DNA from: Panagrolaimus kolymaensis
Lineage: Eukaryota; Nematoda; Chromadorea; Rhabditida; Panagrolaimidae
Assembly: GCA_028622995.1 (NCBI GenBank)
Contig: JAJQJQ010000033.1
Span: forward strand, 868,001-932,000
Direction: 5' to 3'
DNA length: 64,000 nt
Shown: positions 38,201-51,406 of the stretch, in pieces
How the letters are laid out: each line of letters begins with the position of its first letter
Position numbering within the stretch: position 1 is the first letter of the stretch
The notes under the pieces: model-generated
The model's database searches: none
Told to the model about the DNA's origin: nothing
What the model saw: only the letters and a program-made list of their open reading frames with translations
Translations under genes and position numbers: made by a program

Positions 38201-40251
38201 ATTCCAGCAACCATGATTATTCTTGAAGTTCAACCTTTTTTAATTTTGGCTGTTGGCGTGGATAATATTTTCCTTTTGGTTCAAGCATATCAAAGACATT
38301 CCGTTATTAGTTCAGATCTTTCACTCAAAGAAAGAATTGCTTTAATTTGTGGTGAAGTTATTCCATCGATGATGCTTTCATCATTATCTGAATCAACTTG
38401 CTTCTTCCTTGGAGCAATAACCGATATGCCAGCTGTTAAAACCTTTTCACTTTATGCAGGATTGGCAATTCTCTTCAATTTTGCTTTTCAAGCAACTTGT
38501 TTCTTGGCTCTCTTCATTTTGGATGTTCGAAGACAAGAAGCTGGAAGAGCTGAAATTTTTATTTGGTTGAAATATCCAAAAATTGATAACACTTATGAAG
38601 AATCTTATATGTATCGATTCTTTAAACTTTATTATGCTCCAGCATTGCTTCGACAAGGAACCCGCGTTCTTGTTTTTCTAACTTTTGCTGCTTGGTTTGT
38701 TTCTTCATGTTTGGTTATGAGAAATATCAATCTTGGCCTTGATGAAAAAATGGCTGTTCCTGAAGATTCATACATGCTTACACATTTCCGAAATATGGAA
38801 AGATTTATGTCTGTTGGACCTCCAGTTTATTTTGTCATTGATGGAAAACTTTCATATGAAGAGCGAAAAGTTCAAAATCGAATTTGTGGTGGAACTGGTT
38901 GCGATAAGGAATCTCTTGGAGCTCAAATATCTCGTGCTGCTCGTTTCCCACATAATTCATACATCAGCCATCCAGCAATGAATTGGGCAGATGATTATAT
39001 CGCATGGCTTCAACCTGGCGGGTCTCCTCCATGTTGCAGATTCTTCCAAAATAATGGCTCATTTTGCACGGCCACGCAACCAAGAGAAATTTGCAGCTCC
39101 TGTAATGTTACATTCCTTGAAGGTCGACCATCCCCAACAATGTTTTATGATCATTTGGGCCAATTTCTTTCTGATAATCCAACCAAAGAATGCACAAAGG
39201 GAGGAAAAGCAGCATATTCCAATGCTGTCGAATATCATGCATTGAAAGGAATCACCGCCACATATTATATGACTTATCATACACCATTAAAATCACAACA
39301 AGATTTCATTCGAGCTATGGATAATGCAAGATGGTTAGCGAAAAATATTTCATGCACCATTAATTCTGCTTACTCAATGAGGGAATCATTTGATAGTTCA
39401 TCCGATGAACCGATAACTGTTTTTGCTTATAGGTAAAAAAACGTTTTGAGTCAACCCAAACTTTTAATATTTATTTTTAGTCCATATTATGTCTTTTATG
39501 AACAATACGAAAACATTGTTTGGGCAGCCATTGTCCAACTTATGCTATCCCTCGTCGTCATTTTCATTGTAACCTTTTTCATTCTTGGAATGGATCCATG
39601 GTCGGCCATGATTATTGTTGGAACCATTGCTTGCATCCTCGTAAATCTTATTGGCCTCATGTATTGGTGGAATATCGATTTTAATGCCATTTCTGTGGTT
39701 AATCTTGTTATGGTAAGCCCAGATTTCGAAAATAAAAAACTTTAAATCCAATATTTATTTCAGTCTGTTGGAATATCGGTTGAATTTTGTTCCCATATTG
39801 TTCGAGCTTATTCGCTTTCATATAAGCGCACTCGAATCGAACGAACTCATGAAGCATTAGCCAATATTGGATGCTCAGTTTTAAGTGGAATCACATTCAC
39901 TAAATTTGGTGGCGTCATCGTTTTGGCTTTTGCTCATACAAAAATTTTTCAAGTTTTTTATTTCCGTATGTTTTTTGGCATCGTCATTATTGGAGGTCTT
40001 CATGGCCTTGTATTTCTTCCAGTACTTCTTTCCATTGTTGGTAAGTCATCATTTCTCTCCCAAAGCAAAAATCTAACTTCAAAATAATCATTTTAGGTCC
40101 TCCACTCAATAAACGTAAAATTCGAGAAATTCTTAACTCTGAAGGTTATTATCATGCTAATACTCGCTCAGCCACTGATCATCGAGTGGTTACTTCAGCT
40201 GAATCCCATAAAAAAAATCTCTCAGTTCATCAAAAACTTTTCTCTGAATAA
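35269..40251 (+). CDS. ncr-1: NPC1-type sterol transporter (NCR homologue)
   Basis: Late-endosomal and lysosomal sterol exporter with a lumenal Cys-rich domain, 13 membrane spans and a sterol-sensing domain. Exons are 35269-35581, 35993-36371, 36429-37148, 37226-37502, 37570-37929, 37982-39432, 39481-39712, 39764-40040 and 40097-40251, giving 1387 residues (C. elegans size). The ATG opens a signal peptide. The N-terminal domain has [20 protein letters not shown]. The sterol-sensing domain (about 700-860) has [18 protein letters not shown]. The permease C-terminus has [13 protein letters not shown] and TKFGGIVVLAFA-like motifs. Intron 2 is a GC-AG intron. The C-terminus lacks the mammalian LLNF signal. 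ncr-1 versus ncr-2 cannot be settled. Confidence 0.95.
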
Positions 40252-41207
40252 TTTTATTTTGTTATCTCATGTAAATTACTACTTTTATTTTTATAATATC
40301 AATCATGTTCGAGTAAAAACGGGTACTCACATTATGCATTTTCTCTTAAATCATTTAATATCATCATTATATCATCATTGCGATACTTTAATATTAGTTT
40401 TAATAATAATCATAATCCTGTTCTTGATCTTCCCTAAATGCGAGTACATCCGTCTTTGTGATAAATTTAAATTTTTGTATAAAATATTTTTATTTTTTAA
40501 TACCATACGTTTTATTCTAATAAAATAATTTTACAAATAATTTGTTTGATTACAGATGGAATTACAATTGGAAATGTTTTGAAATTCCAAAATAAAAAGT
40601 AATCCTCTTTTGCAATGCTCATAAACTTGATTTTTAGGAGTTGCAAAACTTTTTTAAAGAATAACTATTGTTGTCATACCATTTTTTAATAACTAGCACG
40701 CTTTTAGTAAATAATTTGCTTTAAAAAATGTACTGTCGAAACTTGAAACATTATTGTAAAGGATCAACACAATAATTTTTACAACTGCAACCTGGCTTTT
40801 TGCAATCTGTTAGAAGATTTCCTGGGAGATTAAGTCCAGGTCCCAAAATTTTCGGAGCGGTTTTTTTTAAACCATCTCTTTGGAGCACTTTCGTGTTCAT
40901 CAGGATGTTCTGCTTAGAGAACATCTTTTTCGGATATTAGTTATCCTACGACCGTATCAAAATCCAACATGAAGTTTTGTTGCAAAGCCATTTTGAAAAC
41001 GGTATGATTTCAATGTTTGACACAGAGATGCAGAGATGTAACGGACACATAATTTCTTACAAAAATACATAAACTTGTTTTTTAATTTAAAAAATACTCG
41101 TTAAAAAAGTTACCATTAAGCCTAATGGTTTAGAATTAATAAAACTTGATATTTATTAAAACTAATTACTCTTTCAAAAACTTTATAAAACAAAAAATCA
41201 AAAAACT
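40252..41207. other. Convergent intergenic region between NPC1 and beta-lactamase-like gene
   Basis: Holds both 3' ends. The part at about 40780-41040 is less AT-rich, with a perfect 8-bp-stem hairpin at 40904-40925 (GATGTTCT/AGAACATC, 6-nt loop). I see no ORF of note. Confidence 0.5.
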
Positions 41208-43418
41208 TTATAGAATTTCTTTTGTGGATGGTGAAATATTATTTGTTAACGATTCAAAGACTGCATTTCTGAGATGTCGATAAGTTCTTGTAAGTTCTCC
41301 CATTCCCGTTTTTAGTCCATTACTTACATAAGCTATGACTACTTCAGAATCGGGATCCATCATAATTGTAGTGCCACCGTATCCGGGATGGCCATAAAGC
41401 CATTTCCCCTTAAAAAAATTTAATCGAAATGAATGAATAAAAACTAGTCATTCTTACAGATTTAATAGGATGTCTTTCATACATAAATCCATAACCTTTA
41501 GGCATCGGAGCTCCAATAACAGCATCCAAGCCGCTATTAACTGTGGGCTCACTAAATTTTTTAACCAAATCACGCGACAATAATTTTCCTTGAAGCATTA
41601 AAACAAATATTTTACCCAAATCTTTTGCCTTCGTTATTCCCAAAGCTGCTGGTTGTTCAAGTCTATGCAATTCAGGGCTGTTAAAGGTATTAAATTGCTG
41701 AAAAAATTAAAAATAGGTTTTAAATGGTTTTAAATCACTTCATTGTACCTGTTCTAATTTAATCCAATCAGGGTTTTCCAGAACTTTTCGACCTATGGAG
41801 TTTCTTCCTCTCAAATGTAAAAGTCCAAGAACAATAAAAATTCGTGGATCATGAATGAGTTCTTTAAACAAATATCGACGATTAGGAATGGTTAGTCTAG
41901 ATACTGTATGTTGTTCATTTGGTGGAAGACCCATATAAAAATCAATGTCTGTAATAAATTAAATGAAGAATTGTATTTTTAAAATAAGAAAATTGGTATT
42001 CACAAAGTATTTTTTTTCGTGACTTGTTTTTTAGAGATTTTAATATTTTTGCAAGCTTTTTTTGCTTCTGCTTCATTTTTTACAATTACACTCTATAGAA
42101 AACTTTTGATAAAAAACTATTAAAAAAAATTATTTGTGGTTCATCAATCTTCTCAAATAGCCGTTTTTTGTACGGTCTCATATTTTATGGAATGCTGCTT
42201 CCGTGAAAGAAGAAAAACATATAGTTAGTGTAATGGCTTTCTTATCAAATTTATAGCCTCCATTTTTTTATGGCTCTATTGATGATCAATGGTTTATGCG
42301 ATTGATAAGAACTAACCATGCAAAAAATAGCATATCTTTTTTTTACTCTGTCTCAAAAAAATTTAAGCACAATTATAAGTCTTACCGTGTTTATCTGTAA
42401 CTTCCTCTCTGAAAAATTGAGCGGCACCACGCTTTTTAGGATCAACTCTTCGAATAATTTGATCGACAAGCCATCCATATGTGATGGCGTGATATCCACT
42501 CTTAGTTCCAGGAACCCAATTTGGTGTTGCTCGTTCAAGAATTTTTGCCATTCTTTCATGGCTTTGAGCATCTTGAAGGCTGATTCTTTCTTCCAATGCA
42601 GCTAGGCCTGCCTAAAACCCAGTTGTTTTTGCTATTTTTTTAATATATTAGAAACCGGTTTCAACCAAAAAAGAACGTATCCGTCAAAAGTCAAAGAAAT
42701 CGAGGTCACACGTAAAACGCATAAAATAAAAAACCGATACTTTCACTTTTAAAAAATGAAGACTGACCTTGTGTGTCATAATCCAATCAACAGTAATTTT
42801 ATCTTTTCCATTTTGTCTAAATTCCGGCCAAAATGATATAATTAAATCCTCATATTTGACATAACCTCGATCAACACACATTGCAACGCAAAGAGCTCCA
42901 ACCGCTTTGGTTGCAGAAAATATCACCGTTCGAGTTTCAGATGTCCATGGAATGAGTGCTGATGCATCTGCAAAACCTCCTTGAAGATCCACCACTAATT
43001 CACCTTTATGATAAACTGCAATAGCTGCACCTTCTCGTTCCCATCCATCAAGAAAATTTCGACTAAAAATTTTTAACAATTTAATTTTAAGACTTTTTAT
43101 CATTTTTTCAAGGAAATGTTAAAATGGTTTAAAAGCTTTACCATTATTAAAAGACTGTTTGTCAAAAAAAGATACAACGAAAAAACTTGTGTTGTCCAAT
43201 CACAAAATTCTGGTAAAAGAATATCTTATGATACTAAAGTCCCAAACAAATCTTTTAAAGTCAATCCCGCAATTCATTGATTATTACTAACTTTTTATTT
43301 TACAATTAAAAATTAGAAAAACAAGTTTTCAAAAATAAAAAAAAACATACCGAAAAATTTTTTCAACTTTTGAAAATTGTGGTTGACAATGACCAAAAAT
43401 ATTATTATTAACAATCAT
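41208..43418 (-). CDS. Beta-lactamase-related serine hydrolase (LACT/LACTB family)
   Basis: Class C beta-lactamase/PBP fold used in eukaryotes as a serine hydrolase. Exons 43418-43351, 43062-42768, 42611-42386, 41948-41749, 41697-41458 and 41408-41208 join in phase and give 409 residues. The catalytic SxxK is [10 protein letters not shown] (Ser72, Lys75). The second-motif Tyr region is [17 protein letters not shown], and a [10 protein letters not shown] motif near the end fits the third (H/K-x-G) box. The N-terminus [20 protein letters not shown] is typical of nematode LACT proteins. There is no signal peptide. The small first exon with a TTTATTCAG acceptor just upstream (43423-43424) supports the start. 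Confidence 0.9.
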
Positions 43419-43853
43419 TTTTCTGAATAAAGATGTTGAAAAAATTCTTCTTTTTCTTCGTAAAAGGTTCGATGATAATAAAAGATGGAATGAGGTTTTA
43501 GTGAGGAGTAAAATGACTGAAAAATATAATAGATTTTATGTATGTATATTGAATTTGTGAAGTGGATAAAAATTGAGATAAATGAAAGAATAAAAAAAGA
43601 AGAAAGTGAAGGAGAAGAAAACTTGTTTCAATTTTAAGAAAGAAAAAAAAAGATTTCGCGACCTTTGGATAGAGAAGAGTTTTTTTATATTAATTCAAGA
43701 TTTGGTTATAAATTTAATTATTACAACAAAAAAATAATAGTAAAAAAACTAATTTTAGACTTTTTGGAAATGCAAAAATAATTGAAGCAATAAATTGGGA
43801 ATTTCGTGATCCGATAAAAAATGTTTATTTTAAATGCTACGAAAGCTCTGTCT

Positions 43854-43881
43854 CTCACGTAAGAACAAGTTCTTGCGTGAG
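43854..43881. repeat. 13-bp-arm hairpin
   Basis: CTCACGTAAGAAC and GTTCTTGCGTGAG flank AA. The arms are complementary except for one T/G pair that would wobble in RNA. It lies in a locally GC-richer patch of about 130 bp. Confidence 0.8.
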
Positions 43882-44569
43882 CCTACTTTCAAAGCAACCA
43901 ACTGCGACAACCTGCTGTCGATTGACTAGTCAACAAACATTTATGGTCCCCTCCAGTCTTTAGGCAATGGGTTGGAAATACACTTGTTTTTTTTTGGTTA
44001 AATAATTTTTCATGGTCGCAGCATAAAATTCATGTTATCATTTTAGAATGAAAAAAACTTTCGATGGCTTCTTTAGGACAAAGATTAAAATTAACTATAA
44101 TTAGTCTAGCAATGCATATGAAAGAAAGTTTGATAAAAGCAAAGATTCAAAAGCAAATATAATTTAATCATAGAAGAATGTGTGTTTGATTATAATTTTC
44201 TGTACCAGTACTTTTTTTGTCAACAATTTTTATGCTTTTGAATTTGTAATTTCATCCTTTAAAAAAACATGTTTATTTATTGTTTGCACTTTGATTAATA
44301 AAGCAACCCATTTTGTAAGCATCATATAAAAGTGGATAGTTAGTAAAGTGAAAAGATTACAATGGCTTCAAAATCCTTTCTAGTAAAACAGGTTGTCATT
44401 CCGTGTCAATTTACTTTTTCATTCACAAAAAAATGAAAGGAAAGATTTGCATAAAATTTTCTTTCACGCGCATTGAAAAAAAGAAAAGACAAAATTTGCA
44501 TGAAACATTCGAAACTTATGTGGAGAATTAAAATCTCATTTTTTATACTGCAATGAAACAAGCCTCATG

Positions 44570-44586
44570 GCGGGCCGAAGGCCCGC
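44570..44586. repeat. GC-only hairpin in AT-rich spacer
   Basis: GCGGGCC-GAA-GGCCCGC is a perfect 7-bp stem, extended by GG...GTAGCGCC on the flanks. The surrounding 500 bp is about three-quarters A+T. It may be a fragment of a dispersed repeat. Confidence 0.8.
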
Positions 44587-45169
44587 GTAGCGCCTAGTAA
44601 TTATTAAAACATGCAAATATGTCTTTCACAAAAACAAGATTGCTCGCCATCGCAAAAAATTGCTATTTTTTATTTGAAAGCCAAATTGTAAAAAATATGA
44701 TTGATAAATTTGTTCATTTAAAAAAAGAGGCAATAATAGTCTAAGTTAATTATGTATTTGAAACTTTTACTCAACATTGTTTTCAATAAAGCAAACTACC
44801 TCTTGGGGGCTTCTTCTTCTGCTATTTAGCTTTGCTCAAAAAATGATGTTGGATTTGATGTAAAAAAAAAAAAGCAAATGCAAATTTATGTTTTATTTTT
44901 TCAAATTTTTTTTCGTGGTGAAAGATTTAAATGAATGAGAGAAGACGTTGAGTTGGATGCGAGCCAAAAAACGAGCCAATCAGCGAAAACCACGCCTGTG
45001 ATCGGTCAAGACGTAGCAAATTCTTTTTCACTCATATTTTATTATTTGCTTTGTACAAACATAAGAGACTCGAGGCTGCGCATTTTTAAACGAGATTTGG
45101 GCTTTTTTTTGACGTCGACTTGGTCAATTTTTAGAGAAAACATTTTAGTTCCGTCTAAAGCCTAACGAA

Positions 45170-46763
45170 ATGCGGTCTGCTTTCCTTTTTGTCGGTAAGT
45201 TTTTTTATAATTTTAAAGAAAAACGATGAGTTGGACTTTCATAAATTATTTTTTAGGTTTATTTATTATTGGTGCATCTGCCCTTTATGATTCCAATGAT
45301 GATGTTGTCGAATTAACTGCAAGCAACTTCAAGAAGCAAGTGTTGGAAAGTGACTCTGTATGGATTATTGAATTCTATGCACCATGGTTTGTTTATTTCT
45401 TACTTCAACATTTTATATTAACTGATTATTTTTAGGTGTGGACATTGCAAAAGTTTGGTACCGGAATATAAGAAGGCTGCAAAAGCTCTCAAAGGCATGG
45501 CTAAAGTTGGTGCTGTTGATATGACTCAACATCAGTCAGTTGGTGGTCCATATAACGTTCAAGGTTTCCCTACAATCAAAGTCTTTGGTGGAGATAAAAA
45601 CAAACCAACCGATTTCAATGGTGCTCGAACTGCTGATGCTCTTGTTCATAGTGTTATCGCTGCTCTCCAAGATACCGCCAATGCTCGTTTGAAAGGAAAG
45701 AAATCTGGTGGTGGTGGTTCTTCAGGATCTGGATCTGGAAAACGTGGAGGTGGAAACGAAGTCGTCGAACTTACTGATGCTAACTTTGAAGAAATGGTCC
45801 TCAAAAGCAAAGATCTTTGGCTCGTTGAATTCTTCGCTCCATGGTGTGGTCATTGTAAGCAGATTTATTAGAAATAGTTTGTGTATAATTATATGCTTTC
45901 ATTGCTTTTAGGTAAAAGTCTTGAACCTCATTGGAAAGCCGCTGCTTCTGATCTTAAAGGAAAAGTTCGTCTTGGAGCTCTTGATGCTACTGTTCATACT
46001 GTTACTGCTGGCAAATTCAATATTCGTGGATTCCCTACTATCAAATACTTTGGAGCTGGTGAAAAGACGGTCAATGATGCTATGGAATATGATGGCGGAC
46101 GAACAACGTATGTTTTAAGTCGAAAAGCTGCCAAATCTCTTTATATCAGTTTATTTTAGAAACGATATCGTATCATGGGCTAACGCTAAAGCAGGCGAAA
46201 ATCTTCCTCCACCCGAACTCAAACAAGCCATCTCTCAAGAAACCTTTGAAAAATCATGCAAAGATAAACAACTTTGTGTTGTCTCTGTTCTTCCTCACAT
46301 CCTTGACTGTCAATCAAAATGCCGCAAAGATTATCTCAAAACTCTTCAAAGCATGGCCGATAAATTCAAAAAGAATATTTGGGGGTAAATTTTGTACTTA
46401 TCTGTTTCGTTTGTTAATATTCAAAATTTTAGCTGGGTTTGGACTGAAGCTGGTCAACAACCTGCTATGGAAGAAGCATTCGGTATTGGTGGATTTGGTT
46501 ACCCAGCTATGGTGGCTGTTAATGGTCGCAAAATGAAATACAGCACAATGACGGGATCTTTTGGTAAAGATGGAATCAGTGAATTCTTGCGTGATCTCAG
46601 CTATGGTAAAGGCAAAACTGCATCAATCCGTGGAACAGAAATACCAAAACTTGAAAGTGTTGAAGCTTGGGATGGTAAAGATGGCGTTCTTCCACAAACT
46701 GATGATATTGATCTTTCTGATGTTGAACTCGAAGATTTGGATACTGCTAAAACTGAACTCTAA
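45170..46763 (+). CDS. pdi-6: Protein disulfide isomerase A6 (P5)
   Basis: ER oxidoreductase with two thioredoxin domains that shuffles disulfides and restrains IRE1 and PERK signalling. Exons are 45170-45194, 45257-45386, 45436-45854, 45912-46107, 46160-46384 and 46433-46763, giving 441 residues as expected. Residues 1-18 are a signal peptide. Active sites are APWCGHC at Cys53/Cys56 and again after a Gly/Ser linker ([16 protein letters not shown]). A redox-inactive b domain follows, then an acidic tail. The last four residues are KTEL, a variant of the KDEL retrieval signal. Introns 2 and 3 interrupt the two CGHC motifs. Confidence 0.95.
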
Positions 46764-47414
46764 ATGGTGCATCGTTTATAAAAACAACTTATGATCATCT
46801 TTTTTCTGCCTTAAATTGTAATATGTAATTCTAGTAATTTATTTTGTGCTTCTAAATTTTGAAGCTTTGTTTCAAATACGGTTATTTATTATGTGAAATG
46901 TTTTATGTTGTATAATAAAATTACTTTTTGTTTAACTCAACTTTTTTGTATTATGTAAAAAGAGCTATCGAAGCAAATCAATGAAAAGTTTTTATGTTAA
47001 GCGTGGATACTATTGCTTCGTTAAGTTTTAAATAATAATACTTTGATAACAACCAAATCCTATTTAAAAAAATCTTTCAACTCGTGAAATACAGCTTTCC
47101 ATGGCTTTAGAGTACCCTTGTTTTTTAATGTTTCTTTGATGTTTCATTTTTCATGTTCATTTCCTTTTGAAACTTGTATCGTAATCTTTAAAAGTTGATG
47201 GTTAAAAAAGCAATCAAAAGAACCTAAAACTTTCCTTTAGGCGCCAAGTTCACAGAAGAAATGTGTCAAGCGCAACAAATAAAATGTCAAAGCAGTTTGG
47301 AGGGCATCTTCTTTCCCGCCCTGCAATCAGCTTCGATTTTGAAACATTTTAGTTTCATTTGTGTCTCAACTTTTCCTCGAGTTGTGTTCTTCATCAAATC
47401 TGCTATCTTCAAAA
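46764..47414. other. Intergenic
   Basis: 3' region of P5 with an AATAAA at about 46914, followed by AT-rich spacer. Acceptor-like ACATTTTAG ends near 47351, 63 bases before the next ATG. Confidence 0.5.
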
Positions 47415-47987
47415 ATGTTTCTTCAACGCTTGCGTAAACTTTTCAAACGACGAAATTCAAAGAAAACCAAGAAGTATTCTTCGCCGATTCAAGAAACTTA
47501 TTCAAACTTTGATAAATCTTTTGGAAATTCTCGTGACAACTTTGCTGATATTCCTCAAGTAAGTTATTTTTTCTTCTTCTTTTATTCTTATTTATGCTTC
47601 ACTATCTTAATTTTTAGCGAAGAATGATGACTAGTATTGCTGATCTTACAAGAACTCGAAGTGAATTAATCTTTGAAAATCAATTTCAAGTCTCAAAAGC
47701 TCCTGAATTACGCTATTCAAAATTTCAAGGTTCTCGTCCATTTCAACAAAATGCAATTCGTTATCGTTTTCATGTTAGTGGTAGTCGGTATGTTTATTTT
47801 TCTTTGCTTTATCTTTGTCAAATTGCTTTACTTATTTATTCATGGTTTTAGATTTCGATCTTCTCGAACATCCCAACGTCCTTTTTCAAAGCCAATAATG
47901 AATTGGGCTCCTCAATATCAACGAAACTATCCAAACGAATATTTCAATCAAAGTTGTGCTTCTTATGTTGCTGTTTGTGATGATTAA
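47415..47987 (+). CDS. Basic orphan protein
   Basis: Exons 47415-47558, 47618-47787 and 47852-47987 join in consistent phase and give 149 residues. The start is strongly basic (FLQRLRKLFKRRNSKKTKK) and could be an amphipathic helix. The rest is polar and aromatic-rich with QYQRNYPNEYFNQ near the end. There is no signal peptide or membrane span. No family is recognised. It lies between P5 and RPS5 on the same strand. Confidence 0.65.
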
Positions 47988-48668
47988 TCTCAAAGTATCT
48001 TTAGCTTGTTATTTTTCTTTTTGTCATCTGTATTTATTGTTTTGTAATTTTCTTTTTTGTTTATTATTTAATAAATTATTCATATTCAAAAAAGATGTGT
48101 GGGAAATCTTTGAGGAGATTAATTGCAGCATTATTGTTATTGCATTGCATGTTTGTTGGAGGAAGGCATATAAACAAAAAATTCAGGAGAAGACTGCTAC
48201 CTTGTTGCTCAGATTCGTGACAGCCTTTAGAATTACAGAAGCTAAACATTAAGTTTTTGGAAAAGGTAGTATTTATTTATAAGTAACAAACTTTTTAGTT
48301 TAAAAATAATAATTTCTTTAAAAATGCAACGATTGACTTTGAAAGAAGATATGCATTTGCATCAGGCTAGTTCTTAAAACGAAAACATTGCAAGGTAGTG
48401 GGCTGAGTCGACGGTAGCTCTTCTTTTGAACGAAGCTCGCCTCTAACGTTTGTTTGCAGCAACAAAAAATCTTTTGGTTTTCCAATGCTTTTTTTGATCC
48501 ATTTCTGATACTTTTATCTCCCATATATTGCCTTTTTTATATTGCCATTAAAATTACGTGCATTTTTACTATCTTTTTTATCAACTAAAGCCATTTTTTC
48601 TCGCGTGATTTATGTTTTAAAAAGGATTTAAGGAATATATATAATTTTTCATTCTCTTGCAGGTAAAC
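47988..48668. other. Intergenic; RPS5 promoter and trans-splice acceptor
   Basis: No gene seen. TTCATTCTCTTGCAG ends at 48662, six bases before the RPS5 ATG. It is a strong candidate spliced-leader acceptor. Confidence 0.55.
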
Positions 48669-49444
<776 letters not shown>

Positions 49445-49665
49445 ATTTCAAATTTATGTTTTTCGTTGTTTTGCCTCTGGCTATTGTTAAATAAAGCGGT
49501 TTTATTTTATATTTTGCTTTGATTCTTTATAAATTAAATAATATACTTTTTTAAACTGCATTGAGGAAGATGGGTTGAATGAAAACTTTATTGTTACAAC
49601 GATAGCTTTAGTAATAACTATTTTTTCTTTTATTCCGATCTCTTTCACCCTGCTAACACAACTGT

Positions 49666-49835
49666 TATTTTACATAACTCTCATAAGATGCTATGAACAT
49701 TGAAAGACGTGAAATGATACTTGCAAATGTAAAATATCTTAAAATCGTTGAATAGTTTTTGATTATAAATGTAATACGAAAAATTAACACATTGTCTTTA
49801 TTTTCAAGTTCGAAATACAAATGGTTTAACAACAG
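49666..49835 (-). pseudogene. Decayed fragment of the OSTA-like gene (exons 3-4 and the intron)
   Basis: This stretch aligns base by base with about 57666-57815 of the OSTA gene. Shared blocks include CATAAGATGCTAT, AACATTGAAAGA, GTAAAATATCTT and TCTTTATTTT(C/G)AAGTTCGAAATA. The match runs through the intron, so it is a DNA-level copy and not a retrocopy. The donor is degraded (GTGTAAGT to GTGTTAAT) and no flanking exons remain. It sits between RPS5 and the kinase, 8 kb from the source. Confidence 0.8.
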
Positions 49836-49872
49836 CAATAATGGAAATAACAACAGCAATAATGGAAAAATC
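49822..49872. repeat. 21-bp tandem duplication
   Basis: Two adjacent copies of AACAACAGCAATAATGGAAA(T/A) lie at the right edge of the OSTA relic. Confidence 0.8.
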
Positions 49873-49982
49873 AACAGCCTAATGAAGAAATACAAATATC
49901 CACATTTTCATCATTTTGTTCTTCAAAATCAGGAGTAATATGGTGAATCAGGAGTATATGGTGATAAATTAGCGTCGATTCA

Positions 49983-51406
49983 TTAAACCAAAGGTTTTTT
50001 AATTAAAGGTTCATAATCTGGAGATAAAACACATTTTCTTTTCTTTACATCAAAGGTTTTCAATGGTAAATAAGTCGACGATGGTATGTAAAGAGCACGT
50101 TCCTGGAGTGCAAAGTGATTTTGTGGATCTTGTTTAAGAATTTTCTTTTCGGCTAGGATTTTTTTAAATTCCACATTTTTAGGCTTAAACGGTGGATCTT
50201 CTTTAGCTTTGTCAAAGAAAGAGTGTTTAGAAATTTCAGCAATGCGTTCTGAAGGTTCATTTTTCAAAAGTCCAATAATCAATTGTTTAGCTTGATAATT
50301 TTTAATGCCTTTAATATTGTACTTTTCATTGCGAGCATTCTCTTGTATTTTCTTTTCTTTTCCAAGAAACGGGAGTTTACGCTGGAGCAAATGAGCAAAA
50401 ACAATACCATATGACCATCGATCAGAAGCAAATCCAGTAATCTTTTTTCTTTGCCAAACTTCAGGAGCCGAAAAAAAAGCAATTTGTGGGAGAATTAACG
50501 CAGGTTTTTCCCGAGCAAGTAAAGAATTTCCAAAATCAAAGAGACGAACATGGCCTTTTAGAGTTAAACCAACATTATCAGATTTTAGGTCACTAAAAAT
50601 AAATAAATTTGTACGAAGATTTTCGATTTAAATCAAAAACAAGCTTACCCATGTATGAATTGCTTCTCGTGTAAATATTCCAAAGCGAGAGCCAGTTGCT
50701 TACCAATAGTTTTTTTTCCTTCAAGAGAAATATTTGATTTCTTTTCAATATGATAAAGCAGAGTTCCACCATCGATAAATTCCGTTATCATACACCATTT
50801 ACCTTCAGCATTGTATCCACTGTAAACAAATTTAGGAATATATTCATGCGGGAAACAACAAAGAAAAGTAGTTTCTCTTATTATTGAAGGATATTCATTC
50901 AGATTAGTATAAACTTTTTCCACATATTCTCCAATTAATCCTGTGAATTGAATTCTCCATACTTGACCAAAAGTGCCTTTACCAATACAATTTTTATCCT
51001 TGACAACATTCATCTTCATAAATTTTGAACAGATTTTTTGAATGGCATCTCTATAAAGAAAAACATTGATAAGAACAACTTTGAAGAAAACTTTAAAATA
51101 AGAAGAAATATCCGGGAATTATTTTAAATAAAACTTTTTTAGTTCTCATGGGACTTATTTCCATAATTTTTTTTAACATGTAGCTGTTTCCGTTATTAAC
51201 GAATAAATTTTTGCCATTGTTTTAAACATTCATATAAGCCGTTCAGCAGAATTTACTTCATCTCACAAGAAAGTTAAAAATCACTTTTATAAGTTTTTTA
51301 AGCCAAAATAAAAAATGACTTACGAATTCTTTTCATCGTATGGTTCTTTACACATCCAGAAACATTCATTTAAGGCTTCAAAAATATTTGGATCAGGATT
51401 ATTCAT
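49983..51406 (-). CDS. Divergent Ser/Thr-type protein kinase
   Basis: Exons 51406-51324, 51050-50649 and 50592-49983 join in consistent phase and give 364 residues. The glycine loop is GKGTFG (about 51-56). A Lys in VEKVY is the likely ATP-binding Lys, and Glu in IIRETTFL the helix-C partner. The catalytic loop reads HGDLKSDN (161-168), with Gly replacing the usual Arg, then DFG (181-183). The APE-like motif is FFSAPEVWQRKK, followed by SDRWSYGIVFAHLL. The C-lobe ends near RIAEISKHSFFD, and a Lys-rich tail follows. The start is supported by a GATCCTAG acceptor one base before the ATG (51408-51409). The subfamily is not assigned. Confidence 0.8.

Larger units (their letters stand above)
43419..45169. 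other. Intergenic between beta-lactamase-like gene and P5
   Basis: Shared divergent upstream region. It contains two hairpins (43854-43881 and 44570-44586, listed separately) and AT-rich spacer. No gene is seen. Confidence 0.55.
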
